A stretch of DNA of 64,000 nt, from positions 310,001 to 374,000 of the forward strand of contig NZ_CP062973.1 of NCBI RefSeq assembly GCF_017311165.1, given 5' to 3'. Shown here in pieces: positions 19,077 to 27,741 of this stretch (position 1 is the first letter of the stretch; each line of letters starts with the position of its first letter). The notes below the pieces were generated by a model. It searched no databases and was not told where the DNA came from. It saw only the letters and a program-made list of their open reading frames with translations. Made by a program: the position numbers and the translations under genes. The stretch is from Psychroflexus sp. ALD_RP9 (GTDB lineage Bacteria > Bacteroidota > Bacteroidia > Flavobacteriales > Flavobacteriaceae).

Positions 19077-19566
19077 AGAACTACTCAACGATATCACCAC
19101 CTTTGTTTTTGACATTGATGGCGTTTTAACCAATGGCAGCTTGCAAGTTACTTCTGAAGGCTTTTTACTGCGAAGTATGAATGTAAAAGATGGCTACGCA
19201 CTAAAACAAGCGCTTAAAAAAGGTTATGAAATTTTAATCATCTCTGGCGGAACTAATGAAGGCGTTAGAACACGATTGAAAGATTTAGGAATTACCAATA
19301 TTCACCTCGGAATTAATGACAAAGTAGAGTGCTTAGAAGAGTTTTTAGATATTTACGAAATTAAAGCCGAACAAGTGGCTTACATGGGTGATGACATTCC
19401 TGATCTTTATCCCATGAAGTTAGTTGGTTTACCATGTTGCCCACAAGATGCAGTAACTGAAGTTAAAGCCGTTGCAAAGTATATTTCACACCATCGTGGT
19501 GGAGAAACTTGTGTTAGAGATTTGATTGAACAAGTAATGAAGACTCAAGATCAATGGGAGTTTTAA
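19060..19566 (+). CDS. kdsC: KdsC-like HAD phosphatase (Kdo 8-phosphate phosphatase)
   Basis: A 168-residue HAD-superfamily hydrolase of the KdsC/YrbI type. It removes phosphate from 3-deoxy-D-manno-octulosonate 8-phosphate in Kdo synthesis for lipopolysaccharide. Motif I is FVFDIDGVLTNG with the DxD nucleophile pair. Motif II is LIISGG. The C-terminal metal site is AYMGDDIPDLYPM. The missing cap domain and the short length are typical of KdsC. The previous step, KdsA, is encoded at 29967-30785. HAD specificity is partly inferred from length and motif pattern. Confidence 0.85.
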   Translation: MEKNYKELLNDITTFVFDIDGVLTNGSLQVTSEGFLLRSMNVKDGYALKQALKKGYEILIISGGTNEGVRTRLKDLGITNIHLGINDKVECLEEFLDIYEIKAEQVAYMGDDIPDLYPMKLVGLPCCPQDAVTEVKAVAKYISHHRGGETCVRDLIEQVMKTQDQWEF

Positions 19567-19567
19567 A

Positions 19568-20452
19568 GTGAATATTTTCAGCTTTTTAAAGCTTATTAGA
19601 CCTGTAAACTTGTTAATGATTATTGGTTTACAAATAATCTTACGCTTTATTTTTTTACCTGCTTTTTTAATTGAAGTACATCTTAATACCACTCATTTTT
19701 TTGGTTTAATTTTTGGTATGAGCTTGGTGACTTCAGCTGGATATTTAATAAATGATAAATTTGATATTTTAACCGACAGTATTAACCACAAACTGAAATT
19801 ATCAGCTCAAAGTTTAAACAAAAAATCAGTTGTTAAGATTTATAGCATACTAAATTTAACAGGCATTTTTTTGGGGCTTTACGTAGGTGTTGTTCACTCT
19901 AACTATTTAACTATCTTAAGCTTTATTGTTGTTCCTTTTTTGCTTTTTATATATGCTAAATACCTCAAACAACAACCATTAATTGGCAATCTCTTAGTGA
20001 GCTGTTTCATTGCTTTAAATGTGATTCTTTATCTAAATTTAGAGATTGATTTACTGGATTTTAACCAACTAGTAGTAAAATTAAGTTGGTATTTTGCACT
20101 AATGAGTTTATTACTTCATCTTGGTCGTGAACTTATTAAAGACATTGAAGACATAAAAGGAGATTATGCTTGCCAGATGAATACCTTGCCAATTTGTATC
20201 GGCAAGAATCGAACAAGAAATCTTGTTTTTATACTTTTACTTGTCTTAATAGGTTTAAGTATTATGTTCTTTAATTTAATTTTTTCAGAACAATCTGAGA
20301 TTCTTTTATATGCTTATGGCTTAATCATTTTACCAAACATAATTTTAGCTTGGTTAACATCACAGGCAAAATCTAAAAAATCTTACAGTCGCTTGAGTAG
20401 TTATTTTAAGTTTGTAAGTTTGCTTGGTATGAGCTTATTACTCGTATTCTAA
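19568..20452 (+). CDS. UbiA-family membrane prenyltransferase
   Basis: A 294-residue integral membrane protein with about eight hydrophobic helices. Both Mg-diphosphate motifs of UbiA enzymes are visible: NDKFDILTD (NDxxDxxxD) in the first half and DIEDIKGD in the second. Such enzymes join polyprenyl diphosphates to aromatic or glycerol-phosphate acceptors. Bacteroidota relatives are often labelled geranylgeranylglycerol-phosphate geranylgeranyltransferase, but the acceptor cannot be told from sequence. The start is GTG at 19568, one base after the KdsC stop. No ATG lies close by in the frame before the first helix. Confidence 0.82.
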   Translation: MNIFSFLKLIRPVNLLMIIGLQIILRFIFLPAFLIEVHLNTTHFFGLIFGMSLVTSAGYLINDKFDILTDSINHKLKLSAQSLNKKSVVKIYSILNLTGIFLGLYVGVVHSNYLTILSFIVVPFLLFIYAKYLKQQPLIGNLLVSCFIALNVILYLNLEIDLLDFNQLVVKLSWYFALMSLLLHLGRELIKDIEDIKGDYACQMNTLPICIGKNRTRNLVFILLLVLIGLSIMFFNLIFSEQSEILLYAYGLIILPNIILAWLTSQAKSKKSYSRLSSYFKFVSLLGMSLLLVF

Positions 20453-20462
20453 AACTTAATTT

Positions 20463-21071
20463 ATGCTGCCACTGATAGAAAAAGCAAATAAAATTGATTT
20501 AATTTTAGCTTCTGGGTCACCAAGAAGAAAAGAAATTTTACAACAACTTGGTTTTAAATTTCAGGTAGAAACTAGACCAATAGATGAGGTTTATCCTGAA
20601 CATTTAAATAAGACAGAAATTAGTGACTTTTTAGCAGAGCAAAAAGCGAAAGCCTTTGAAGACATTCCGTCTAACACTATAGTTATAACTGGCGATACAA
20701 TTGTTTGGCACGAAAATAAAGCGCTAGGGAAACCTACCGATTATCGTGAAGCTGTAGAGATGCTAGAAAGTCTATCAGGGCAAACACATGAAGTTATTTC
20801 ATCGCTATCGTTAAAAACAAAAAAGACGATAACTACTGTGCACGAAACGACTCAAGTAAGCTTTAAAAAACTAGACGAGCTCGAAATATCTCACTATATT
20901 AACACCTATTTGCCATATGATAAAGCTGGTGCTTATGGCATCCAAGAGTGGATTGGACAAATCGGCATCACTAAAATAGAAGGATCTTTTTACAATGTGA
21001 TGGGTTTTCCGACTCGCGTTTTTTATGAAGCACTTAAAGAAGTCATAAATCAAAGCTTTATCTCTAAGTGA
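20463..21071 (+). CDS. maf: Maf-family nucleoside triphosphate pyrophosphatase
   Basis: This 202-residue house-cleaning enzyme hydrolyses non-canonical or pyrimidine NTPs (dTTP/UTP type) to monophosphates. The N-terminal motif LASGSPRRKEIL binds the triphosphate. GDTIVWHENKALGKPTD carries the catalytic Asp. DKAGAYGIQEWIG is the C-terminal family block. It starts 10 bases after the UbiA gene, in the same operon. Confidence 0.92.
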   Translation: MLPLIEKANKIDLILASGSPRRKEILQQLGFKFQVETRPIDEVYPEHLNKTEISDFLAEQKAKAFEDIPSNTIVITGDTIVWHENKALGKPTDYREAVEMLESLSGQTHEVISSLSLKTKKTITTVHETTQVSFKKLDELEISHYINTYLPYDKAGAYGIQEWIGQIGITKIEGSFYNVMGFPTRVFYEALKEVINQSFISK

Positions 21072-21092
21072 TATTGTACATTTAATCTAAAA

Positions 21093-21965
21093 ATGAGATA
21101 TTTATTTATTGTTGTTTTGAGTTGCTCTATGTTTGCTTGTAATCATCAATCAAAAAAAACATCTCAAAATCAATTTTCTAACTTAAATCTTTCTGAAGAA
21201 TTTAAGAATTACTGGTATTCTGGACTTGGTGAAGTCAATACTTATCATCTTATACAATCTAGATACAATCAAAAAAGACCAGGCCGCGCAACACTAATTT
21301 TTGTAACTGAAGAGTTTCAGGATAATTTACAAGTTAAGGCAAACCAGAAATCAGCGCAAACTACGAATGTTTTAAAGCTTAATACTCTCAAAAAATTTAA
21401 TACTGGTATTTACTCATACAGTATTATGCAAAGTATTTTCGATCCATTAACTCAACAGCCTCATGCCAAAAAATTAAGCTTCAGTAGTCAAGAATGGTGT
21501 GGTCAGGTTTACATGCAACTCAATAACCGTGAAAAATTTGAAGTAATGCTTCACTCCTATTTTCAAAATGAGGGAGACCAAGACATGACCATAAGCAAAG
21601 TTGCTTTAGAAGATGAAATATGGACACAGTTACGTATAAATCCTTTTGAAATTAAAATAGGAAAATACCAAATGTTGCCAAGTCTAGAGTTTTTTAGGCT
21701 TCAACACAATGCCTTAAAACCTGATTCAGTTGAAGTTTCTCAAAGTGAAGGCGCTACACAAATTACCACAAAGATTCAATATTTTAATTTTAAAAGACAA
21801 CTAAAAATCGTACAAGACTCTTCATTCCCTTATACTATTCAAAACTGGCAAGTCATTGTTAATCAAGATACAACATCAGCAGAATTACTAAAGCAGTTAC
21901 AAATTGATTATTGGAACAAAAATGATAATAAGTTCTTACATTTACGCGACAGTTTAAATTTATAA
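21093..21965 (+). CDS. Conserved lipoprotein of unknown function
   Basis: 290 residues. The signal peptide ends in a lipobox (SCSMFAC, Cys16), so it is probably a membrane-anchored lipoprotein. The mature part begins with a short polar linker. A conserved-looking core includes LSEEFKNYWYSGLGEVNTY and EWCGQVYMQLNNR. Close relatives sit beside maf in other Flavobacteriaceae as I recall, and some are mislabelled septum formation inhibitor Maf by adjacency. It has no Maf motif itself. It lies 21 bases after maf and 3 bases before the MscS-like gene. Function unknown. Confidence 0.75.
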   Translation: MRYLFIVVLSCSMFACNHQSKKTSQNQFSNLNLSEEFKNYWYSGLGEVNTYHLIQSRYNQKRPGRATLIFVTEEFQDNLQVKANQKSAQTTNVLKLNTLKKFNTGIYSYSIMQSIFDPLTQQPHAKKLSFSSQEWCGQVYMQLNNREKFEVMLHSYFQNEGDQDMTISKVALEDEIWTQLRINPFEIKIGKYQMLPSLEFFRLQHNALKPDSVEVSQSEGATQITTKIQYFNFKRQLKIVQDSSFPYTIQNWQVIVNQDTTSAELLKQLQIDYWNKNDNKFLHLRDSLNL

Positions 21966-21968
21966 AAT

Positions 21969-22490
21969 ATGACTTCAGAGTTTTTAGAATGGTATTTAAA
22001 ACCGATTATTTGGACAGCAGTAACGCTAATTATTTTAATTATTTTTAGGCTAATTCTTAAAAGCTCTGCTAGAAGAATCGCTAAAAAAACTAACAAAAAT
22101 GAAGGTAGAACACGTCAAATGGCCAAATACATTAATGTTTTGGTTTCGTTTATAGCCATTTTTGCACTTTTGCTTATTTGGGGTGTTGATTACCAAAATA
22201 TTGCACTAATTTTTTCTTCAGTCTTTGCCGTTATCGGTATTGGCTTATTTGCTATTTGGTCTATTTTAAGCAATATCACTTCTGGGATTCTGATGTTTTT
22301 TTACTTCCCGTTTAACATCGGTGATAAAATTAAAATACATGATAAAGAAATGCCAATTGAAGCGGTTATAGAAGATATCAAAGCATTTCAATTACACTTA
22401 CGCACCAGCGAAAACGAGTTAATCACTTACCCTAATAATTTAATTTTGCAAAAACCTATCAGTTTAATAGAAAAAGATGTCATTAACTAA
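21969..22490 (+). CDS. Short MscS-like membrane protein
   Basis: 173 residues. Hydrophobic helices lie at about 10-32, 55-77 and 82-105, followed by a small beta domain (FNIGDKIKIHDKEMPIEAVIEDI and FQLHLRTSENELITYPN) that matches the MscS middle domain. The C-terminal alpha/beta domain of full MscS (about 286 residues in E. coli) is missing. Relatives in Bacteroidota of this size are known as mechanosensitive ion channel family proteins. Whether this one gates on membrane tension is inferred only. It is the last gene of the tightly spaced run before the PIG-L gene, 38 bases on. Confidence 0.75.
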   Translation: MTSEFLEWYLKPIIWTAVTLIILIIFRLILKSSARRIAKKTNKNEGRTRQMAKYINVLVSFIAIFALLLIWGVDYQNIALIFSSVFAVIGIGLFAIWSILSNITSGILMFFYFPFNIGDKIKIHDKEMPIEAVIEDIKAFQLHLRTSENELITYPNNLILQKPISLIEKDVIN

Positions 22491-22528
22491 ACGCTCGCTT
22501 TAATTTTTAGTCAAATAAAAAAACACCT

Positions 22529-25003
22529 ATGAAGTTGAAGTTCTTTTATCTATTCGTACTTAGTATCAATTTTATATTAGCACAACAACCTGAAAAACCA
22601 ACCTCTGGTGAAATCTATCAGAATTTAAAAGCCCTTAATTTTTTAGGAAGTGTACTATACATCGCAGCGCACCCTGATGATGAAAACACACGACTAATAA
22701 GCTATTTATCTAATGAAATTCATGCTCACACAGCCTATTTATCTCTCACACGCGGTGATGGCGGACAAAATTTAATAGGACCAGAAATTGGCGAAGCACT
22801 AGGCCTAATTAGAACTCATGAACTACTTGAAGCTAGAAAAATAGATGGTGGACAACAATTTTTTACTAGAGCTATAGATTTTGGCTACTCTAAAACACCA
22901 GATGAGACACTTAATATTTGGAATAAGAATCAAGTATTAGCCGATGTAATTTGGACAATCAGAAATTTTAAACCTGATGTTATTATTAATCGGTTTGACC
23001 ACCGAACTTCTGGCAATACACATGGCCATCACACCGCATCAGCTTTATTGAGTGTTGAAGCCTTTGATAAAGCAAGTAATAAAAACCAATTTCCTGAGCA
23101 ACTTCAATTTACAGAAACCTGGCAACCAAAGCGACTGTTCTTTAATACATCATGGTGGTTTTATGGCAGCAAAGAAAACTTTGAAAAAGCAGATAAATCT
23201 AATTTAATTTCAATCGATATAGGACAATTTAACCCATTGCTAGGTTTATCTATTAATGAAATCGCAGCTAATAGTAGAACTCAACATAAATCTCAAGGTT
23301 TTGGTAGCACCGGCACAAGAGGTCAACAAATTGAATATCTTGAGTTTTTAAAAGGTAGACAGCCTAAAAAAGAAATTGTTTTTGATGGCATAAATACCAC
23401 TTGGTCACGTTTAGAAAACGGACAGCAAATTGCTGATATTTTAAAACCACTCGAACAAAGTTTTAACTTTAACAAACCTTGGCGAATTGTCCCTGAACTT
23501 TTAAAAGCTAGAGATTTAATAAATCAAATAAACGATAATCATTGGCGAAAACTCAAGCTGAAGCAAATTAACTTGCTAATTAAACAGTGTTTAGGTTTGT
23601 TTTTAGAAGCAAAAACTTCAACTGAAACAGCTTACCCAGGACAAAATATCCGTATTGATTTTGAGCTTATTAATAGAAGTCCTATTCAAGTTCAACTAGA
23701 ATCAATTCTTATTGAAAATGAAAGTATTAAGATTACTAAGGAGTTAACACCCAACGAGAATTTTAAACATAAAATAGAATTCAAAATTCCAAATTCAGCT
23801 GAATTTACTTCTCCTTATTGGCTAAAACAATCTCCAAAGAAAGGATTATATCAAGTAGAATCACAACCTATGATTGGTCGACCAAAATCGATTGAAGCCA
23901 TAGAATTAAGATATAATTTAAGCATTAATGGTGAAAAAATCAGCTACCAACAACCTTTAGTTTTTAAAACTAACTCTCCGATTGATGGTGAAGTTTATGA
24001 CTATTTTAAAATAGTTCCTCAAGTAAATTTAAGTTTTTCGACACCTCAACTTAGTTTTAATCAGCCAGAAACTAAAATGGTAAACTTAACTATCAAATCT
24101 AATACATTGATTAAAGATGCTGTTTTAGAATTTAAAAATTGTAATTCCTGGACAATTACGCCATCAAAAGTAAATATTGAGTTACTTAAACCTGATGAAT
24201 CACAACTTATTGAATTAAAAGTAAAACCTTCAAAAAAATCAATCTCATGTGATGTAAAAGCTGTTTTAAATACAAATGATAGCAGCTTTGATCAACACGT
24301 AAAAGTAATTGATTACAAACATATTGGTCAACTACATATTATTGAAGATAGCAAACTTCGACTTAATAAATTTAATATAAAAGTTCCTTCGAAAAAAGTA
24401 GCTTACATAAATGGTGCGGGATCAAGTTTACCTGAAAACTTAAAGGCTGTTGGCATTAATATAGAACGCCTGAATATTGATGAAGTTACAACCAAAACAC
24501 TTGACGATTATGACGTAATTATTACAGGTTTAAGGCTTTATAATATAGAATCGAACATTGATAACAAACAAGAATTATTTAAGGATTTTGTGGCCAATGG
24601 AGGCCACTTAATAATTCAATATAACACAAATCGCTCTTTAAAAACTAATCAATTTAAACCTTTAGATTTTAATATTTCTCGGGATCGAGTTACTGATGAA
24701 ACAGCTAAAATAAATATTTTAGAACCTCAGCATCCTATCATCAATCAACCAAATAAAATAACCGCTTTAGATTTTGATAATTGGGTGCAAGAACGCGGTT
24801 TATACTTTGCTGATGAATGGTCTAAAAGTTTTACACCAATCTTCAGTTTAAATGATGCCAATGAAACACCGAAAAAAGGCGCTTTAATTATTGGTAAATT
24901 TGGTAAGGGTCACGTTACTTATTCAGGTATTAGTTTTTTTAGACAATTACCTGCTAATGTTGAAGGTGCCTATAAATTATTAACCAACTTAATTGCGTTT
25001 TAA
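22529..25003 (+). CDS. Secreted PIG-L family deacetylase
   Basis: 824 residues with a signal peptide at 1-19. The N-terminal PIG-L/LmbE zinc deacetylase domain (about 35-250) shows AAHPDDEN (His48, Asp50, Asp51), TRGDGGQN, and the downstream metal site THGHHTASA (His165, His168). These enzymes remove N-acetyl groups from sugars such as GlcNAc derivatives. The remainder (about 340-824) looks like beta-sandwich segments and then a Rossmann/glutamine-amidotransferase-like fold (VAYINGAGSSLPENLKAVG, DYDVIITGLRLYN, GGHLIIQYN). It is followed without a gap by a small membrane peptide and a Na+/solute symporter, which suggests processing and uptake of one substrate. Confidence 0.85.
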   Translation: MKLKFFYLFVLSINFILAQQPEKPTSGEIYQNLKALNFLGSVLYIAAHPDDENTRLISYLSNEIHAHTAYLSLTRGDGGQNLIGPEIGEALGLIRTHELLEARKIDGGQQFFTRAIDFGYSKTPDETLNIWNKNQVLADVIWTIRNFKPDVIINRFDHRTSGNTHGHHTASALLSVEAFDKASNKNQFPEQLQFTETWQPKRLFFNTSWWFYGSKENFEKADKSNLISIDIGQFNPLLGLSINEIAANSRTQHKSQGFGSTGTRGQQIEYLEFLKGRQPKKEIVFDGINTTWSRLENGQQIADILKPLEQSFNFNKPWRIVPELLKARDLINQINDNHWRKLKLKQINLLIKQCLGLFLEAKTSTETAYPGQNIRIDFELINRSPIQVQLESILIENESIKITKELTPNENFKHKIEFKIPNSAEFTSPYWLKQSPKKGLYQVESQPMIGRPKSIEAIELRYNLSINGEKISYQQPLVFKTNSPIDGEVYDYFKIVPQVNLSFSTPQLSFNQPETKMVNLTIKSNTLIKDAVLEFKNCNSWTITPSKVNIELLKPDESQLIELKVKPSKKSISCDVKAVLNTNDSSFDQHVKVIDYKHIGQLHIIEDSKLRLNKFNIKVPSKKVAYINGAGSSLPENLKAVGINIERLNIDEVTTKTLDDYDVIITGLRLYNIESNIDNKQELFKDFVANGGHLIIQYNTNRSLKTNQFKPLDFNISRDRVTDETAKINILEPQHPIINQPNKITALDFDNWVQERGLYFADEWSKSFTPIFSLNDANETPKKGALIIGKFGKGHVTYSGISFFRQLPANVEGAYKLLTNLIAF

Positions 25004-25104
25004 TGAAAAACCGATTTACATGGAAAAAAAGCTTCAGTTGGGTGCTTTTATTAAATGTCATCTACATTATCTTACTGTTTATTTTCATGAAAATATACAA
25101 CTGA
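25003..25104 (+). CDS. 33-residue single-pass membrane peptide
   Basis: ATG at 25003 overlaps the last base of the PIG-L stop (TAATG). The frame MKNRFTWKKSFSWVLLLNVI to FMKIYN ends at TGA 25102-25104, one base before the symporter ATG at 25106. It has a cationic N-terminus (KNRFTWKK) followed by one hydrophobic helix at about 12-29. Its exact fit between two genes, with overlapping start and stop, makes a translated coupling peptide or small subunit likely. I do not recognise a named family. Confidence 0.65.
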   Translation: MKNRFTWKKSFSWVLLLNVIYIILLFIFMKIYN

Positions 25105-25105
25105 T

Positions 25106-26779
25106 ATGACTTTAATCGACGTTATAATCTTAATAGCAACACTGAGTTTTATCGTGATTTATGGTGTTTATAAAACACAGAAGCAAAATAGCGTTAAAGA
25201 TTATATAAAAGGCGGCAATACTTCGCAATGGTGGACGGTTGGTTTATCTGTCATGGCAACACAAGCTAGTGCAATTACATTTTTATCTACTCCAGGTCAA
25301 GCCTTTAACGATGGTATTGGGTTTGTGCAATTTTATTTTGGATTACCTATTGCAGTTGTAGTTATATGCTTGGTTTTTATTCCTATTTATCACAAACTTA
25401 ACGTGTATACAGCTTATGAATATTTAGAAAGTAGGTTTGATTTAAAAACAAGAACTTTAACCGCTCTACTTTTTCTAATTCAACGTGGTTTAGCTGCTGG
25501 AATTACCATTTTTGCACCTTCAATTATTCTATCGGCAGTTTTGGGGTGGAATTTAGTTTACCTTAATATCATTATTGGTAGCTTAGTTATTATTTACACG
25601 GTTTCTGGTGGTACCAAAGCAGTTAATGTTACCCAGAAACAACAAATGGCGGTTATATTTGGAGGACTTATCACCACGTTTTTCATTATTATAAGTCAAT
25701 TACCTGACCAGGTCAGTTTCAGTAATGCGTTAGACATTGCTGGACGAACAGGAAAACTCGATGCACTTGATTTTTCGTTAGATTTAGACAATCGATATAC
25801 ATTTTGGAGTGGAATTATTGGTGGGAGTTTTCTGGCTTTATCTTATTTTGGAACAGACCAAAGCCAGGTTCAAAGGTATTTATCCGCAAAAAATCTGAAA
25901 GAAAGTCAACTTGGAATGTTATTTAATGGTTTTTTGAAGGTACCGATGCAGTTTTTTATTTTAATGGTTGGAGTTATGGTATTTGTATTTTATCAATTTA
26001 ATTCAGCGCCATTAAATTTTAATCCTGCAGCAGAAGAAACCATAAAAACATCTATTCATGCTGAAGAATACAAAAACCTAGAGCAAGCCTTAATCGAAGT
26101 AGAAAGCAAACAACAAGAGTTTAATCTTAAACATATAAATAAAACATTAACTTTAACTGAAGCAAAACAACTCAAAGCATTTGAAAAACAAAAAGAAAAT
26201 TTAAGAGTTCAAGCTGCTCAATTAATTGATAGCTTAAATACTGAAGTAGAAACAAATGATAAAGACTATGTATTTATTCATTACATCTTAAACCATTTAC
26301 CTAAAGGCTTAATTGGTTTATTAATTGCGGTGATTTTATCAGCTGCTATGTCTTCTACAGCTTCAGAATTAAACGCTCTAGCTTCAACAACAACGATCGA
26401 TTTATACCAAAGAAACAAAGGAAATTTAAGCGAAAAACACTACGTTAAAGCTTCAAAACTTTTTACGTTTCTTTGGGGTGTTTTAGCTATTATTGTTGCA
26501 TGTACAGCTAATTTGTTTGATAATTTAATTCAATTAGTCAATATTATCGGCTCTATTTTTTACGGTAATGTTTTAGGTATTTTTCTTTTAGCTTTTTTTA
26601 TAAGATTTGTTAAAAGTAGAGCGGTTTTTATCGCAGCATTAATCACTCAAATAATTGTAATTTATGGTTTCTGGCAAGACTGGATGCCGTATTTATGGTT
26701 AAACTTATTTGGTTGCTTGTTGGTGATTAGTATTGCTATTGCCATTCAATTAACACAAAAAAAAGCTGAAGCCATATAA
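25106..26779 (+). CDS. Sodium/solute symporter (SSS family)
   Basis: 557 residues and about 13 to 14 membrane helices. The N-terminus has the SSS pattern VKDYIKGGNTSQWWTVGLSV and the TQASAITFLSTPGQA sodium/substrate region. YTVSGGTKAVNVTQKQQM and LSAAMSSTASELNALAST are further family blocks. A hydrophilic, coiled-coil-like loop at about 310-375 (EQALIEVESKQQEFN) interrupts the helices. It imports a small solute with Na+. The solute is unknown, but the joint operon with a PIG-L deacetylase points to a sugar derivative. Confidence 0.85.
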   Translation: MTLIDVIILIATLSFIVIYGVYKTQKQNSVKDYIKGGNTSQWWTVGLSVMATQASAITFLSTPGQAFNDGIGFVQFYFGLPIAVVVICLVFIPIYHKLNVYTAYEYLESRFDLKTRTLTALLFLIQRGLAAGITIFAPSIILSAVLGWNLVYLNIIIGSLVIIYTVSGGTKAVNVTQKQQMAVIFGGLITTFFIIISQLPDQVSFSNALDIAGRTGKLDALDFSLDLDNRYTFWSGIIGGSFLALSYFGTDQSQVQRYLSAKNLKESQLGMLFNGFLKVPMQFFILMVGVMVFVFYQFNSAPLNFNPAAEETIKTSIHAEEYKNLEQALIEVESKQQEFNLKHINKTLTLTEAKQLKAFEKQKENLRVQAAQLIDSLNTEVETNDKDYVFIHYILNHLPKGLIGLLIAVILSAAMSSTASELNALASTTTIDLYQRNKGNLSEKHYVKASKLFTFLWGVLAIIVACTANLFDNLIQLVNIIGSIFYGNVLGIFLLAFFIRFVKSRAVFIAALITQIIVIYGFWQDWMPYLWLNLFGCLLVISIAIAIQLTQKKAEAI

Positions 26780-26792
26780 GACTTCAGCTTTT
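26761..26792. terminator. Terminator overlapping the symporter stop
   Basis: AAAAGCTGAAG (26761-26771) pairs with CTTCAGCTTTT (26782-26792). The left arm lies inside the symporter coding end. It can also serve the convergent DUF2911 gene. Confidence 0.75.
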
Positions 26793-26813
26793 TAAATACT
26801 TAAAATCAATATT

Positions 26814-27650
26814 TTACTGCCACTCGGCTAAACTATCTTTATTCATTTTTACGTAGTCTTGATTACCTGCTGCTTTTGCAGCTTCTAATGACGCCTTTGC
26901 AGCACTAATCGCTTTATTTTTCATACCAGCTTTCGCATAAATAAGTGATTGTTGTCTTAACATCCAATAAGGCTTATTTTCAACCATATTCATCGCTTTT
27001 TCAATCCATTTAACTGATTGATTAATGTCTTTATCAGAGGTTAAATAATACACAGCTGCATTATAAAAATCATTAGCTGATGGACCATTCATTACTTTAT
27101 TTATATTACCCATCACCATTTCATCTGTCGGAAATTGCATTGGTATACTAACCATTGTTTGCTCCCAATAAATTTCTAAATGAGCTTGACTATTAGATAA
27201 ATGATTAACGCCAATCGTAAATGATTCAACCTCTGGCTGAACCTTTTGAGTTTTAACTTCAATTTGAGCTGCAATTTTATCTTCGTTCCATTCTTCTGGT
27301 GTACCCCAATTATTTGTATCAGTATAAAAATAAATTGTCCAGTTATTTTTATCAGGTCTAGTAAATATGGCGTATGAACCAGCTTCTAGAACTTGATCAG
27401 CAATAGTTGCATCATGATCAAAGCTAATTACTGTGTTAGCATTTGCACCAGTTCGCCAAAGTTGACCATATGGAACTAAATCTCCAAAAATAGTTCTATC
27501 TCGCATTGCTGGTCTCGAATACTTTAAGCTAACTTTTGTTAAACCTACAACTTGCTCAACCTCAGCTAAAGGACTTGGTTGTGGGGTTTTAATTTGTGCA
27601 TTAAATTGAATAGCAACTAATAGGCAAAAAAGTACAATTATTTTTTTCAT
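26814..27650 (-). CDS. DUF2911 exported protein
   Basis: 278 residues with a signal peptide at 1-19 (ending IQFNAQ). The DUF2911 domain at about 25-180 has the typical VSLKYSRPAMRDRTIFG, YGQLWRTGANANT and WNEDKIA pattern. The C-terminal 80 residues (NAAVYYLTSDKDINQSVKW to AAKAAGNQDYVK) look like TPR helices. The DUF2911 family is common and exported in Bacteroidota, and its role is unknown. It has its own -7 box. Confidence 0.85.
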   Translation of the reverse strand: MKKIIVLFCLLVAIQFNAQIKTPQPSPLAEVEQVVGLTKVSLKYSRPAMRDRTIFGDLVPYGQLWRTGANANTVISFDHDATIADQVLEAGSYAIFTRPDKNNWTIYFYTDTNNWGTPEEWNEDKIAAQIEVKTQKVQPEVESFTIGVNHLSNSQAHLEIYWEQTMVSIPMQFPTDEMVMGNINKVMNGPSANDFYNAAVYYLTSDKDINQSVKWIEKAMNMVENKPYWMLRQQSLIYAKAGMKNKAISAAKASLEAAKAAGNQDYVKMNKDSLAEWQ

Positions 27651-27665
27651 ATTCTAATTTTTTGT

Positions 27666-27673
27666 CAAATATA
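27666..27673 (-). promoter_or_regulatory. -7 box for the DUF2911 gene
   Basis: TATATTTG on the - strand, 15 bases before the start codon at 27650. Confidence 0.4.
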
Positions 27674-27741
27674 TTTATATATGGTAAACGAACTCATAAA
27701 TTAGTTATATTTTTATCATATAATAGTTCAATACGTTGTTT

